From contig BSBM01000994.1 in NCBI GenBank assembly GCA_027924585.1, positions 12,940,501 to 13,004,500 of the forward strand: DNA of 64,000 nt, read 5' to 3'. Origin of the DNA: Larix kaempferi. Its lineage: Eukaryota > Streptophyta > Pinopsida > Pinales > Pinaceae. Positions 45,301 to 56,564 of this stretch are shown in pieces. The stretch's first letter is position 1. Every line of letters starts with the position of its first letter. The position numbers were made by a program, and so were the translations under genes. The notes under the pieces are model-generated. The model was given only the letters and a program-made list of their open reading frames with translations, had not been told where the DNA came from and made no database searches.

Positions 45301-45424
45301 CTTGGGAGCACGAATAGATTTCCCAATATGGCTTTGTAAATTTAACAAGTTGATGCAAAAAAAATTCCAAAATTGATGTAAAAACTAATCCAAGTAGGGA
45401 TCTCTTCTACAAAAAATTATGCCG

Positions 45425-45805
45425 CTAAACTGAGGTAGACTCAGCAATTCTCATGTCCATGGAGGGGGATTCTTGGCAGTGGTTGCACTGTGACGTCTTG
45501 GCCATCTTCAAAATTTCATCTTTTATAAAATCCACTGTCCCCATAAGTTCAATCTGATTGCGTTCCAAATCATCAATTATGAGGTCATAACAGGTTAATT
45601 GTTGAGAGATATACCGCATGTGGTTGGCTGACTCTCTGTGTGCTTTGATGCCCAAGAACACTACCTCATAAACCTTTACCAGGCATTTTTTGAAGTCTTC
45701 CACACTGGACCTTAGGAACATCATTCCGTTAGCAAGGCCCACCATTGAACTTAGAGCAGAGGTCAGACATGGGACCGACCACAGTTTCAATTGTTTAATC
45801 CACCA
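45425..45805 (-). other. Unrecognised 121-codon open frame
   Basis: A minus-strand frame ending at 45425 reads through WSVPCLTSALSSMVGLANGM, VFLGIKAHRESANHMRYISQ and DDLERNQIELMGTVDFIKDE. The composition, amphipathic pattern and lack of repeats make it look like a real exon. No ATG precedes it in frame; the open frame starts with TTG, so it may be a 3' exon or fragment. Adjacent sequence (45890-46090) is a dispersed repeat, so it could be a captured host fragment. I do not recognise the family. Confidence 0.4.
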
Positions 45806-45889
45806 AACCTCTTATGAGCATGAGAGACTCTACAATGACCATAGGTTATATTCTCCTCTTTCTCCTTGGTGGTCCGTAATGCTCGTCGA

Positions 45890-46100
45890 ACTAAAGTTTA
45901 CATTTTCAAGTAATTGTAAATAAGTAACTTTACACATTTACATTAGTACCATTATACAAAAACTATTCTATTTTTTTAAATAGAATCATTCTTATTTCGT
46001 TTTTGTGATAGAAACATTCTTTCTTTTTGTTTTACTTCAAATAGAAACATTCTTTCTTTTTGTTCGTTTTAAATCAAAGCATTATTTCTTTTTTCTTTTT
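45890..46100 (+). repeat. Dispersed repeat with aatagaaacattcttt units
   Basis: Reverse-complement match to 1180-1425, including the border gtaattgtaaataagtaact and three units of atagaaacattctttctttt. Confidence 0.6.
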
Positions 46101-46104
46101 TTTA

Positions 46105-46690
46105 TAGTAGAATGAAATATTATAAAAGGGAGAACACAAGAAGGATAAACTAACCCTTCTTGCAGTGTCGAGCTATTATGAAAATAATATTGGGAATAAG
46201 AAGGGTCGCTCGGCTCTTTTGTAGTGTCAAGCTATTATAAAAATAATATTGGGAATAAGATGGGTTGGCCGACCCTTCAAATACGAGGAAATTGTAAAAA
46301 TAGAACACCTTGTAAGTTATAACATATAAAAATGGTTTCTGAGTAATTTTGCTTTCGATCCTTGTTTTTCAACAAGAAGGATCGACCGCCCCTTCTTTTC
46401 GCAATTATTTGTGAAAACCTTTATCGAGAAATTCAACTATATCCATATTGGAGAACTCAAGAAGGACCGATAGGCCCTTCTTGTAGTGTCTAACTATTAT
46501 GAAAAGAATATTGGGAATAAGAAGGGTCGGCCGACCTTTCATCTAGGAGGGAATTGTAAAAATAGAACGCCTTAGAGAAAGACAAGCCACTCTTTCTCTG
46601 AGAGTATTTCTACTTGCCAGCAAAGTCTTTGAAGTAAAGCTTCTATAAATTTGCAACAGGTGGAATGCTTATATTGTGACACATGGCATA
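46105..46690 (-). repeat. Palindrome repeat, minus orientation
   Basis: Five palindromes (for example 46198-46212, 46262-46280, 46525-46540) lie in a unit that ends at the right with tgtgacacatggcatatctg, the reversed G-box start (decayed to CACATG). The bases after it, to about 46745, match the flank of the repeat start at 15900-15985 in reverse, so both copies share a host sequence beyond the repeat. Confidence 0.6.
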
Positions 46691-46749
46691 TCTGATTTTT
46701 AAAATTATTTCAAAGATTTTTTAAACGAATATTAAGGATATTAATGGTA

Positions 46750-47066
46750 ACAAGCATGTTGGCCATAGGATTTTCAAGGAATTTATTGGAGTAATAAGTG
46801 TACAATTACTCCACCAAAATCTGTAGTCGCTACAAATGATATCTATGATCTCGCCATACTGTGCTAATTACTGTTGACCCCATCAAGAGACTTTTTTGGT
46901 GACAAGACATAAATATTATGTGGACTAAAAGCATGATGAGATTATTCACACGAGCAATACAATCCATCATTTACAGCGAATATTATTCATCCTGCAGTAG
47001 GCCATTTAATGTGCTGGAAGCAGGCATGTTGCCCATTGGATTTTCAAGGAATCGATTGGAGTAATA
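46750..47066 (-). repeat. Dispersed repeat, reverse of 15105-15245
   Basis: The phrase ggattttcaaggaat.nattg plus gagtaat occurs twice (46770-46796 and 47038-47064). The second copy carries the full match to 15105-15245 and stops exactly where the LTR fragment at 47067 begins. Confidence 0.6.
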
Positions 47067-47437
47067 CCACACTTAGTTAGACTCAGTTTGACTAACAGTT
47101 GACAGTTACTTGTGCATTGATGACTCCACCGATGATGAGATAGAATACTAGTTGTGATCTGATGACACTCCAGTGATCTTTTGATCACTCCAAGAAGACT
47201 AATACGAATTCCCACCTTGGCATTCAAATCCTCATGCATTGTACTATTTATTTGTCCATATTGTGATTAATTAACTAGTGTGTGTGAAGTATTTCTGCTT
47301 CTATCCGAGTTCTATTGTATTATTATTCTGTTGCTCATTATACTGCATTGACCACTCTTCTTCTATTTTCCTGCTTAATCATAATTACTCTTGTGAGGTA
47401 TACATCATCTCTTAGATCTACCGTGAGGATTTTCACA
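47067..47437 (+). repeat. 5'-truncated left LTR of the second gag-only element
   Basis: Matches 56635-57002 (accacacttagntagactca, attgtactatttatttgtcc, gaggattttcaca). The first half of the LTR is missing. A primer-site-like ttgtatcagagc follows at 47438. Confidence 0.75.
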
Positions 47438-47592
47438 TTGTATCAGAGCATGTTAAGAGTATTGTTTATCTCCATTCCTGGGATTTTTTTACAGGTTATT
47501 ATCAAGATTTTGAGTGCAGCAGTTTCTGCACTTTTGCAACAGTAGCAGTTGTAAATATTCTCTATTGTTTTTGCAGGTCTTCTACAGCTTCA

Positions 47593-48605
47593 ATGTATTT
47601 AGATTCAGAAGGAATCCCTCCTCTCTCTCCATTCAACTATGATGAATGGAAACAAAAAATGATAGCATATTGGAAGAGCCATGATCTCTTTGATTGTCAT
47701 TTTGAAAGAGAGTTCGAAACCTCTGAAGAGAATATTGACTGGTTGAATAAAGGTGACATGGCCTTTGGAAGAATGATGCTTGCTTTGCCTGAATACATGT
47801 TTTACCAAATCATTGATGATGTTGAAACTACAAAAGAGCTATGGGCCCATCTGGATGAAAGATTTGGCAAACAGAATGAAGGATTTGGTCCAAACCCCTT
47901 CAAGAGCAAGCAAAGTGATGCATTCTCCCTCCTTGATGATCTCATTGATCATGAACCAGTATCAAACACATCTCATATTGAAGTTGTCCACAAAAAAGAA
48001 GAACTTGTAGATTATACACTCATGCTCCAAATTTCTTATCTTTCTGTTCCAGCTCACACTCTAGATATTGCAGAAGGTCCTAAATCCTCTCTTGCACCAG
48101 AGTCTGTTGGTTTGCATCATGATCACATGATTACTTCGGAGGTAAAATCAGCTATTGGAGGTAATGCATTCACTCTCCTCAAGAAATCACCTCTTATTTA
48201 CTACTATATGATCATTATTCCATGCTTTCAGAAGGTTATTGAAGAATATGGCCATTGCCTCCTACTTGAGATAATTTCTCATGCATATGATGGTTTTGAT
48301 CTCACCCCTACTGGTTCAAAGGAGATCTCAAGAAACTATTCTTCAAGTCTTAAATCGGATTTGGATTTCAAGCAATCATTATCATTTGATGGTTCTTTTT
48401 GGCATAATCTCACCCATTATGGTTCGAAGGAGAAGACAAAAGACTCTCTGCATATTCATGTTTTTGATCCTACCTCAACTGATTCAAATCATAGGTTCAA
48501 GGATCATCCTCATACTTTTGCATTGGATCTAAAGATAAGTACAAGCATATGTTTTTTGAGCATGATCCACTTCTTCCCAAGAAGAAGATACCTCCAGACA
48601 TATGA
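47593..48605 (+). pseudogene. Gag-like gene, divergent third copy with a frameshift
   Basis: ATG 47593 (MYLDSEGIPPLSPFNYDEWK). It is homologous to the 42419 gene along its length: FNYDEWKQKM, ELWAHLDERFGK, PAHTLDIAEG, FDLTPTGSKEISRN. Near 48535 the conserved C-terminus (YKHMFFEHDP...IPPDI, TGA 48603) moves to another frame, so one indel is present. In the annotated frame the tail to 48693 is spurious. Homology at about 40% by eye over 330 residues indicates selection on this protein across lineages. Confidence 0.7.
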
Positions 48606-48791
48606 CCAAGCATCACACCTGCTTGAGTTTGGAGCATTTATTTTTGTGTGTGCCTTACAGTCTGTTTTGAGGGGGGGGGTATTTTTCCCATGAAATTTTC
48701 CCCACTTCCTTGGTTTATTGACTGTTATTTTTCATTGTATTGGATGACCTTTGGTCTTAGTTACTAGGGCCTAGGATGGATTAAGGGGGGG

Positions 48792-49174
48792 TGTTAGGAT
48801 ATTCCTATACTCCATCCTAGTCCCACCAGTATTTTCATCATTTACATTTTCAGTCATCCATGCACTTTTAGGGTTTGTGTGCATCATTTAGGGTTTGCAT
48901 GCATTCCAGTCATCAATCCTAGCACCTATCCCTCAGTGAGCTAGCCCCCGGAGCTTCCTTCCACTCAGTTTCAACCCTCCTAGCCTGTCATGCGCCCTCC
49001 TTTTACCTACTACATGAGAAGGGCACTCTTTCTCACCTACCAGTCTAGTTTACTTCAGTTAGCCAACAGTCTGTCCTTGATTTGAGGCCATCCTGACTAT
49101 TCACTGCTGTTATCACTCCGATTGACCTCCAATGAGACATGAATACTTGTTCTGACTCCAGTTAGCTCGTCATG
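48792..49174 (+). repeat. Right LTR of the second gag-only element, first part
   Basis: Starts TGTTAGGATATTCCTATACT directly after the G run. It stops at ttagctcgtcatg where the Copia element begins. The continuation caccctccattgagcc is at 56565. Confidence 0.8.
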
Positions 49175-49782
49175 TGTTAAATTTTCAGTATTAAATCACA
49201 ATACTATAGGATCTTTGCTGAGAGAATAACATCTACAGTATATCAATGCATGACAATCATAATATGACAAGCATCACAAACATCATAAGAATCAAAAGCA
49301 TAGAGACAAGAGACACAGAGTTTCCGTGGGGAAAACCCTAAGGTGAAAAACCCCACAACTTCCTCAGAGATAGAGAGAGCAATGGCTCAACCAAAATACA
49401 ACCAAATAATACAGAGATAGTCTCCTAGTAGATGATCCTCCTCCTCCTCACTAGTGCGCCACTTTCCAGAGAGAGAGATAGATACTTTTCCGAGTGAGTA
49501 AAATAGAGATCTCCTATCTCTATTTATACTCACCTTTTTGCCCAGTGACCTACTGGGGCCGACTTGTCTACTTTAGTACATCCACATTATATTATATATT
49601 AATTAGGGCCGACCCCATAAGGTGGTCTAATAACCCATCGGCAAGTACACACACTTGCGACACTTGTCAATCCACATGACGACACTTCCTTATAGAGGAA
49701 TAACACATCTCTTATAAGGGTACAATAAATATACATATAATATACTGATGAAATACATTCCGAAGTTACATATACATCAACA
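49175..49782 (-). repeat. 3' LTR of the young Copia element
   Basis: 608 bp. By eye it differs from the 5' LTR at four positions, all transitions (near 49290, 49430, 49649 and 49761). TATTTATA at 49521-49528 is the reverse of its TATAAATA box. Confidence 0.92.
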
Positions 49783-49793
49783 CTCCCTCTTAA
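49783..49793 (-). promoter_or_regulatory. Polypurine tract
   Basis: Minus strand ttaagagggag next to the 3' LTR; nearly identical to that of the copy-B element (ttaagaaggag). Confidence 0.75.
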
Positions 49794-50029
49794 CAAGGAA
49801 GGTATTTCTCGACATAGATTTGCTAAACAAGTCTTCTTCTCTGGATCATCATCATCGATGCATCGTCATCGTCATCGTCACTGCTGCTGCTATCTCGTCC
49901 AATCTCTGTCTCTACTCGTCATAGGAAGTTCTACAGAGCCAGTCCTTTTTCATACTGGATGTAGGCCCACCACCTACAGGTCTTCATCATCACTGGCCAT
50001 ACTGTGGAATCCTCAGGACTTTTACGTGC

Positions 50030-51530
50030 GTCACAAAACCTCGAAAGAGCATCCCAGGATATTACGGGTACACAACTCCAACCTGTAGGATCTCCCAGGG
50101 CGCTATTACATGTGACCCCACCACAAAACCTCGAAAGAGCATCTTAGGATGTTACGGGTACACAACTCCGACCTAAGATCTCCCAGGGCACAAATTACAT
50201 GTGGTCCACCATAAAACCTAGCAAGAGCATCTCAGGATGTTACGGGTACACAAATCCGACCTGAGATCTCCTAGGGCACAAATTACATGTGGTCATGGCA
50301 AAACCTCGCAAGAGCATCTCAGGATGTTACGGGTACACAACTCCGACCTGAAATCTCCCAGGGCCCAAATTACATGCCATAGGACAAAACCTCGCAAGAG
50401 CATCTCAGGATGTTACGGGTACACAACTCCGACCTGAGATCTCCCAGGGCAACGAATTACATGTCCTCCCAGAGCAATGTCTCGAAAGAGCATCCTAGGC
50501 TGTTACGGGTACACAACTCCGACCTATAGGATCTCCCAGACATGCTCATCTGCACAACCTGATCCACGGCCACAGAGTATCAACCTGATACTCACCATAC
50601 ATCATCCTGATGTACTCATGATCGTCTTGATCATAATCACTGCAACGTCCTGCTGCAAGTCATCTGGAGCAACATCCTGAAGCTCGTCATCTATGATCAT
50701 CCTGATCATCACTGCAACATCCTGTTGCATGTCATCTGGAGCAACATCCTGAAGCTTGTCATCTATGATCATCCTGATCATCACTGCAACATCCTGCTGC
50801 ATGTCATCTGGAGCAACATCCTGAAGCTCGTCATCTATGATCATCCTGATCATCACTGCAACATCCTGCTGCATGTCATCTGGAGCAACATCCTGAAGCT
50901 CGTCATCTATGATCATCCTGATCATCACTGCAACATCCTGCTGCATGATCTACCTGATCATCAATGCATCTTCCTGATGCATACCAAGTATCATACATGA
51001 TCCTCCTGATCATTAATGCATCTACCTGATGCATACCAAGTATCTACCTGATACATATCATCATACATGATCCTCCTGATCATCAATGCATCTACCTGAT
51101 GCATACCAAGTATCTACCTGATACATATCATCATACATGATCCTCCTGATCATCAATGTATCCACCTGATACAAATACAAATATATGATACATATCACCA
51201 TACATGATCCACCTGATCATACAATGTATCCACCTGATACATATACAGATACATGGTCCAAGCATCCAACATGATGCATAAACAATACATACACATGATC
51301 CAACTGATCATATCCTGCATCCAACATGATGCGTACATACAAAAATGATCCAACTGATCATATCCTGCATCCAACATGATACATAAAATGATCCAACTGA
51401 TCATATCCAGCATCCAACATGATGCGTACATACATACATAAAATGATCCAACTGATCATATCCAGCATCCAACATGATGTGTACATACATACATAAAATG
51501 ATCCAACTGATCATATCAAGCAGAAACTAG
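50030..51530 (-). repeat. Three successive tandem arrays in the 3' untranslated part
   Basis: 50030-50530: about six units of ~80 bp containing gttacgggtacacaactccg and acctgagatctcccaggg. 50640-50945: about four and a half 72-bp units (catcctgctgcatgtcatct). 50955-51530: shorter units with atgatccaactgatcatatc and catccaacatgatg. The 72-bp unit is a multiple of three, so frames stay open on both strands; these are not genes. The corresponding region of the copy-B element has different arrays. Confidence 0.85.
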
Positions 51531-51628
51531 AACATCATCCTGATGCTCATCATCCAGCGCTTACATCCACAGCCATGTGAAGGATCCTCCTTCCAACATG
51601 CTTGGAATGGCTTCAGCAAATGTGTACA

Positions 51629-52477
51629 TCACTTCTTCCTCGAAGTGTCCTCGATCTGAATAACGCCAAGCCTCTCTCTGAAGTACTCGAACTTCACCCT
51701 GGCTAGTGGCTTCGTCAGCACATCTGCAATCTGCTCGTCCGTCGCAACATACAGGAGCTTCACAGCTCCTCTCTGCACCATATCCCTGATATAGTGATAT
51801 TTGATCTCTATGTGTTTCGACCTGTCATGAAACACTGGGTTCTCGGACAGCTTCACACAACTCTGGTTATCACAAAAGATACCAGTAGCCTCCAACGGGA
51901 GATCAAATAACTCAGACAGTAGCTTCCGTAGCCATACTGCCTCACAACTAGCTGAACAGGCTGCAACATACTCTGCCTCAGCTGTACTCAGTGCTACGCA
52001 GGACTGCTTCCTGCTAAACCAAGAGATCACACCTGATCCCATACTGAAGCAACACCCAGATGTGCTCTTCCTATCTGCAGCACTGCCATCCCAATCTGAA
52101 TCAACATAACCCTGCAGGTTAAACTTTTGATTCTCCTCATACCTGAGCCCATAATACACTGTACCCTTCAGGTACCTCAGAACATGCTTTACAGCAACCA
52201 GGTGAACACTCCTCGGATCCGTCAGGAACTGGCTCAATGTGTTCACATCAAAGTAAATGTCTGGTCTCGTGTTCGTCAAGTACATCAAGGACCCAATCAT
52301 CTGATGATACAAAGAGATATCAACTGGCTCAGATGAAGCATCACATAGAAGCTTCAGATTCGATGCCATAGGTGTGGCCATGGCCTTGCAATCCATCATC
52401 CCAAATCTCTTCAGGATATCTACTGTGTACTTCCCTTGACCAAGGAAGATCCCACCTGCATTCTGCCACATCTCCAC
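51629..52477 (-). pseudogene. Copia RNase H domain of pol, open but detached
   Basis: The 282-codon frame contains TRPDIYFDVNTLSQF, GYVDSDWDGSAADRKSTSG, STAEAEYVA, FCDNQSCVKL and DRSKHIEIKYHYIRD, and ends in EDTSRKK. These are the end of reverse transcriptase and the RNase H of Copia pol, complete through the normal stop. Without the catalytic polymerase upstream it cannot act alone. That it is still open in a young element fits a recent parent with intact pol. Confidence 0.85.
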
Positions 52478-52830
52478 GCCAAAAACAAATAGTGCATCAT
52501 CCCCAAGTTCTTCATCTCGAACTCGGTAGTAAGCTTCCGCTGCGTGTCGGCAATCAATCTATCTTCACCATACCAAGTTCTGCACATATATGATTTCCTA
52601 TCATGTGTCTCAGAACGAAGTGGCTGCTTCTTCTTCAACTACACCATTCAAGAAAGCTGTCTTGAATCCATCTGGTGTATCTTCTATTTCATCACTTTTA
52701 TGTTTCTCTATGCTGCCATCTGCAACATGCTTGATCTGAAAGTTCTATTTGGAAGTCACAACAGACTTCCCTTTAGCTCTTGGGATCGCATCCCAGACAT
52801 CATTCTTCATGATCGACGGATCATGGTATT
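52420..52830 (-). pseudogene. Reverse transcriptase scraps with several short deletions
   Basis: Reading from 52830 downwards: IMKNDVWDAIPRAKGKSVVTSK, then a stop, then QMA.SIEKHK. A jump of about 110 bp leads to DGFKTAFLNGVVEEE, then a 14-bp loss, then SETHDRKSYMCRTWYG. A further loss of about 150 bp, which includes the YVDD motif, leads to GEDRLIADTQRKLTTEFEMK. The last deletion joins at a shared ggt, typical of template jumps during reverse transcription. No polymerase can be made. Confidence 0.8.
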
Positions 52831-54068
52831 TCATTTCTTCATCCCAGATCCTGGGAATTTCAATATCTTCAATAGATATCTTTGTTGCTGGAACAAATGT
52901 TGTAGTCCTTTTTGTAGGTGAAGATATACGGTCTTTCCTACAAAACAGATTAAATTGCATGATTAGAAACAACTCATAATTTTCAGAACAAATTCTTACA
53001 CATGAAGAAATATGTCATACAGTCATGCAGTCATGCAATTATCTTAGCCAATGCTTCAATACAACATTTATCCATATCCCGTAACTTTCTAGATGCCTTC
53101 CAATCTCTACCAGAACATTGTTAAGAGTGTGCACAACTCCCAACATGTCAGCAAAGAGGTTTCATTCTAGATAAGTAGCAATGGAATGTTGTACAGTGCC
53201 ATAGGCCACTTACCCAACACATGCATATTAGTAGTATACTGTTCATTAATTCAATCATTCTAATATGCACAATACATATCCTAAGTCTAGGAACATGAGC
53301 ATATACATCATTGAACAATTTTATTTAAGCAAACAAATATGCAAGATAATTAAAATACTTATCTTTGTTTGTTTGTTGGGTGGACTCCCTCTGAGTCTTT
53401 TCTTCCTTGCAGGAGCTGCTGGAGTCCTTCTAAACCTTCTTGTTGTGGAATGTAGAGATATGGACAACTCCCTCTGAATATCTGCACCCTTGCAGAAACC
53501 ACTGGAGTGTGCTCCCTCTTGATCTTTGCTTCCTGGATTACCTGTTCTTGAACTCATATTCATCCTTGGTCCCTATGCATGCTTATTAGTATCATGATTG
53601 TGTTATCCTTGTAAAATCATACATTCATTAAAACACAATAATCTCAAGTATGTATAGTCATGATCATTTCAAACAGAAATAATAAGCATTAGCATTCAAG
53701 GTTTATATATAGGACTCTTATGGTTAGTCATATCATAAGAAACATAACATGTATAAACCTATAATTACTCAAACCTATGACTCTTCTGGTTAGTCATATT
53801 ATTAATTAAGGTAAGATGCATATGCCCATGATTATTCAAACTTATGACTTTATGAACAATCATCATCAATCATGCCATGCATACTTATATGATAGATCCT
53901 ATGATATAAGAAACACATACCTGGTCACCATATTTGCTAGTTATGTCTAGCAATGTGTTCTTGTTCTCTTCAATGACCTGCATGACTCATTAGTTAACTT
54001 TTGCAAAAACAAATTATACATACCTCTATGTGATCCATGACTATGGATGAATCTTTGTATTTATGTCA
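52820..54068 (-). other. Captured gene-like segment with exon/intron borders
   Basis: It lies between gag-protease, which breaks off after GQPEHAMV, and the resumed reverse transcriptase. On the minus strand I read exon 54038-54024 (MDHIE), donor gtatgt, acceptor tgcag; exon 53977-53921 (19 codons, VIEENKNTLLDITSKYGDQ), donor gtatgt; acceptor gcatag; exon 53572-53363 (70 codons, Ser/Arg/Lys-rich). The next border reads at|aagt instead of gt, and then acceptor ttttgtag at 52939 begins a last exon. The exons of 57 and 210 bp are both phase 0. The spliced frame would end in TGA after about 116 codons. Caveats: the first intron is only 46 bp, and one donor is non-canonical. Not recognised. Confidence 0.5.
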
Positions 54069-55377
54069 CCATGGCATGTTCAGGTTGTCCCTTCAAATTG
54101 TACAAACCTCCCTCTTGCTTTCCAATCACTACTGCATCATCTATGGTCTTTCCCTTTGGCCACATTAGGACTTGGCCATCCACAAATGCAACCCTCATAC
54201 CTTTTGCATCTAATGCAGAAATGGAGAGTAAGTTCTTCTTGAGCCCAGGTACATAAAGTACTTCTTTCATCTTCAATGATTTTCCAGAATCTAGATTGTA
54301 GGAGGCTTCAGCACTTCCTTTGATTGGGTATTGATAATCATCCCCAAGTTTCACTTTATGGGGTGATTCATGTTCAGAAAGATTCACAAAAGATTCCTTG
54401 AACCCAGTCATGTGTTTGGAGGCCCCACTATCAATTAACCAATCATTACATCCATGGGAGATGGTACCTGTAAGAGCAGAGATCAGAACATACTCTTCTT
54501 CACTTGATGAGTCATCATCACTATCACTTTCTGCCCTAGCCTTCTTCTTTGGAGGTTCATCATCTTCGGCAGCATGAGCATGAAACCTTCTTTTGCTGCC
54601 CTTCTTTTTCTCACTGGAGTTGTTCTTATTATCCCTTTTGTTCTTGGGACAATCTGAAGCAAAGTGACCCTTCTCATTGCATGTGAAGCATCTTAGGTCC
54701 TTCTTATTCTTTTGATGAAATCTTTTGGGGTGAGGGTGATCCTTCTTGGTTTTGCTTCTTTTGGTGTGAGCTGCAAGAGCTTGATCTTCACCTCCCATCT
54801 TTTCCTCACGAGCTATAAGTCTAGCTTCTTCTTGAGAACATTCTTCCCGAAGTCTACTGAAGGAGATCAACTTCTTCCTTGCACAAATTCCTTGAATAAA
54901 GGAATCCCATGACCTGGGTAGGCCATTTAGAGTGGTCATCACCACTTCACCATTCTCCACTATTTCATCTACTGCTTCTAATTGTTCCTTGATCTGAGAG
55001 ACCCTTGAAAAGTAGGATTGAATGGTTTCCCCATTCTGAAACTTTACTGCTTTCAATTGGTTCCGCAGGGTCATCTTCCGATTTATGTTCTTTCCTTCAA
55101 ATAGCTTGGTCAAAGATTCAAACATCTCTTTGGGTGTCTTGAGAGAAGACACATGGGGTATGAGATGGTCTTTGATAGAAACAGCAATGATTCTCTTTGC
55201 CTTGACCAAGTTCTTCTTGTGCAATACCTTGGCCTCTTCATCCTCTGGGATAAGGATGTCTTCTTTCACATATGAGTCCAACTCATTCTCTTCCAGGATT
55301 AGCCCAATCCTATACTTCCAGGCTCGGAAGTTATCAGCCCCTTCAAGCTTATCCTCAAGCTTGGTGTGAAGAGACAT
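54061..55377 (-). CDS. Copia gag-protease polyprotein, open
   Basis: Open minus-strand frame. I start it at the ATG at 55377 (MSLHTKLEDKLEGADNF), because the homologous element starts there, although the frame extends 16 codons upstream. Gag region: RAWKYRIGLILEENELDSYV, KMTLRNQLKAVKFQNGET and TLNGLPRSWDSFIQGI. Counted from the extended start, the zinc knuckle CFTCNEKGHFASDC is at 246-259, a Lys-rich then acidic linker follows, and the protease motif DSGASKHMTG begins near 332. After GQPEHAMV the element's own sequence stops and the frame ends at TGA in foreign DNA. It would make capsid and protease, enough to form particles; integrase is absent. Confidence 0.85.
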   Translation of the reverse strand: MSLHTKLEDKLEGADNFRAWKYRIGLILEENELDSYVKEDILIPEDEEAKVLHKKNLVKAKRIIAVSIKDHLIPHVSSLKTPKEMFESLTKLFEGKNINRKMTLRNQLKAVKFQNGETIQSYFSRVSQIKEQLEAVDEIVENGEVVMTTLNGLPRSWDSFIQGICARKKLISFSRLREECSQEEARLIAREEKMGGEDQALAAHTKRSKTKKDHPHPKRFHQKNKKDLRCFTCNEKGHFASDCPKNKRDNKNNSSEKKKGSKRRFHAHAAEDDEPPKKKARAESDSDDDSSSEEEYVLISALTGTISHGCNDWLIDSGASKHMTGFKESFVNLSEHESPHKVKLGDDYQYPIKGSAEASYNLDSGKSLKMKEVLYVPGLKKNLLSISALDAKGMRVAFVDGQVLMWPKGKTIDDAVVIGKQEGGLYNLKGQPEHAMVT

Positions 55378-55938
55378 CTTTAAGAGTACTTCAAATGGAA
55401 ATAGAAAAGATTTAGAACTTACCACTTGAAGTGTTGAAAACTGGATCTGGTCCCGGATTAGGGTTTGTCAGAGAAACCCTAAAAATTCAAAATGTGAATT
55501 TCAAAATTCCGAAAGGATAGAAAGATGCGCCTTGGAGAGCTGATCAGCCTAGTACATTTAGAATTTGAGATCAGCAAAGTCTTGTCCTTCAAAATTGCCT
55601 TTTTGTCCTCCCGGGTTCACTAGGGAGAGCCCTGAATTAGGGTTTGAGTTTCCCGGAGATCTACCCAGCCAAAAATTTCGATCCAAAGCTCAAACCTTCG
55701 ATTTTTGCAAGGAGCTTCCAGCTGTACCTTCAGTTTCCAGAAATTCCTATTTTTGTGGAAACCCTAATTTTTAGGGCCAAAACTGAAAATGCTCGGAACT
55801 GAAATCTGATTGGACAGAAAGATGCGCCTTGATGAGTAGATCCAATCTACTATACTGAATTTCAAAAATCTGTGGAGAGAAACCCAATAAACAAGGAATA
55901 CAAGCTTCCGTCACTGCAAAATGTCTTCTTCTCAGTTA
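55378..55938 (-). other. Untranslated leader of the young Copia element
   Basis: Matches 29430-29990 of the copy-B element (gatgcgccttgatgag, ccctaattttta, agggtttctctaac on the coding strand). It contains a small duplication of an agaaagatgcgccttggaga word (55518 and 55817). No coding frame of merit; a 69-codon plus frame is antisense noise. Confidence 0.75.
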
Positions 55939-55951
55939 GGCTCTGATACCA
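55939..55951 (-). promoter_or_regulatory. Primer binding site of the young Copia element
   Basis: Minus strand TGGTATCAGAGCC, abutting the 5' LTR end at 55952. Confidence 0.9.
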
Positions 55952-56559
55952 TGTTAAATTTTCAGTATTAAATCACAATACTATAGGATCTTTGCTGAGA
56001 GAATAACATCTACAGTATATCAATGCATGACAATCATAATATGACAAGCATCACAAGCATCATAAGAATCAAAAGCATAGAGACAAGAGACACAGAGTTT
56101 CCGTGGGGAAAACCCTAAGGTGAAAAACCCCACAACTTCCTCAGAGATAGAGAGAGCAATGGCTCAACCAAAATACAACCAAATAATACAGAGATAGTCT
56201 CCTAGCAGATGATCCTCCTCCTCCTCACTAGTGCGCCACTTTCCAGAGAGAGAGATAGATACTTTTCCGAGTGAGTAAAATAGAGATCTCCTATCTCTAT
56301 TTATACTCACCTTTTTGCCCAGTGACCTACTGGGGCCGACTTGTCTACTTTAGTACATCCACATTATATTATATATTAATTAGGGCCGACCCCATAAGGT
56401 GGTCTAATAACCCATCGGCAAGTACACACACTTGTGACACTTGTCAATCCACATGACGACACTTCCTTATAGAGGAATAACACATCTCTTATAAGGGTAC
56501 AATAAATATACATATAATATACTGATGAAATACATTCTGAAGTTACATATACATCAACA
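55952..56559 (-). repeat. 5' LTR of the young Copia element
   Basis: 608 bp, TG...CA ends, TATTTATA at 56298-56305 (reverse TATA box). Nearly identical to 49175-49782. Confidence 0.92.
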
Positions 56560-56564
56560 TCATG

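Larger units (their letters stand above)
49175..56559 (-). mobile_element. Young non-autonomous Copia element with captured sequence
   Basis: 7,385 bp with 608-bp LTRs (49175-49782 and 55952-56559) and a perfect 5-bp target duplication TCATG (49170-49174, 56560-56564). On the minus strand the order is 5' LTR, primer site, gag-protease gene (55377-54061), about 1.1 kb of foreign-looking sequence (54068-52820), reverse transcriptase scraps, RNase H (52477-51629), tandem arrays, purine tract and 3' LTR. Integrase and the catalytic reverse transcriptase region are missing. Near-identical LTRs show a recent move, so enzymes must have come from relatives. Confidence 0.93.

Noticed and set aside
50602-50946. 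A 114-residue repetitive protein (24-residue unit) on the minus strand, and its plus-strand mirror
   Set aside because: The 72-bp tandem unit keeps all frames open on both strands. It lies in the 3' untranslated part of a Copia element and has no counterpart in the sister element.
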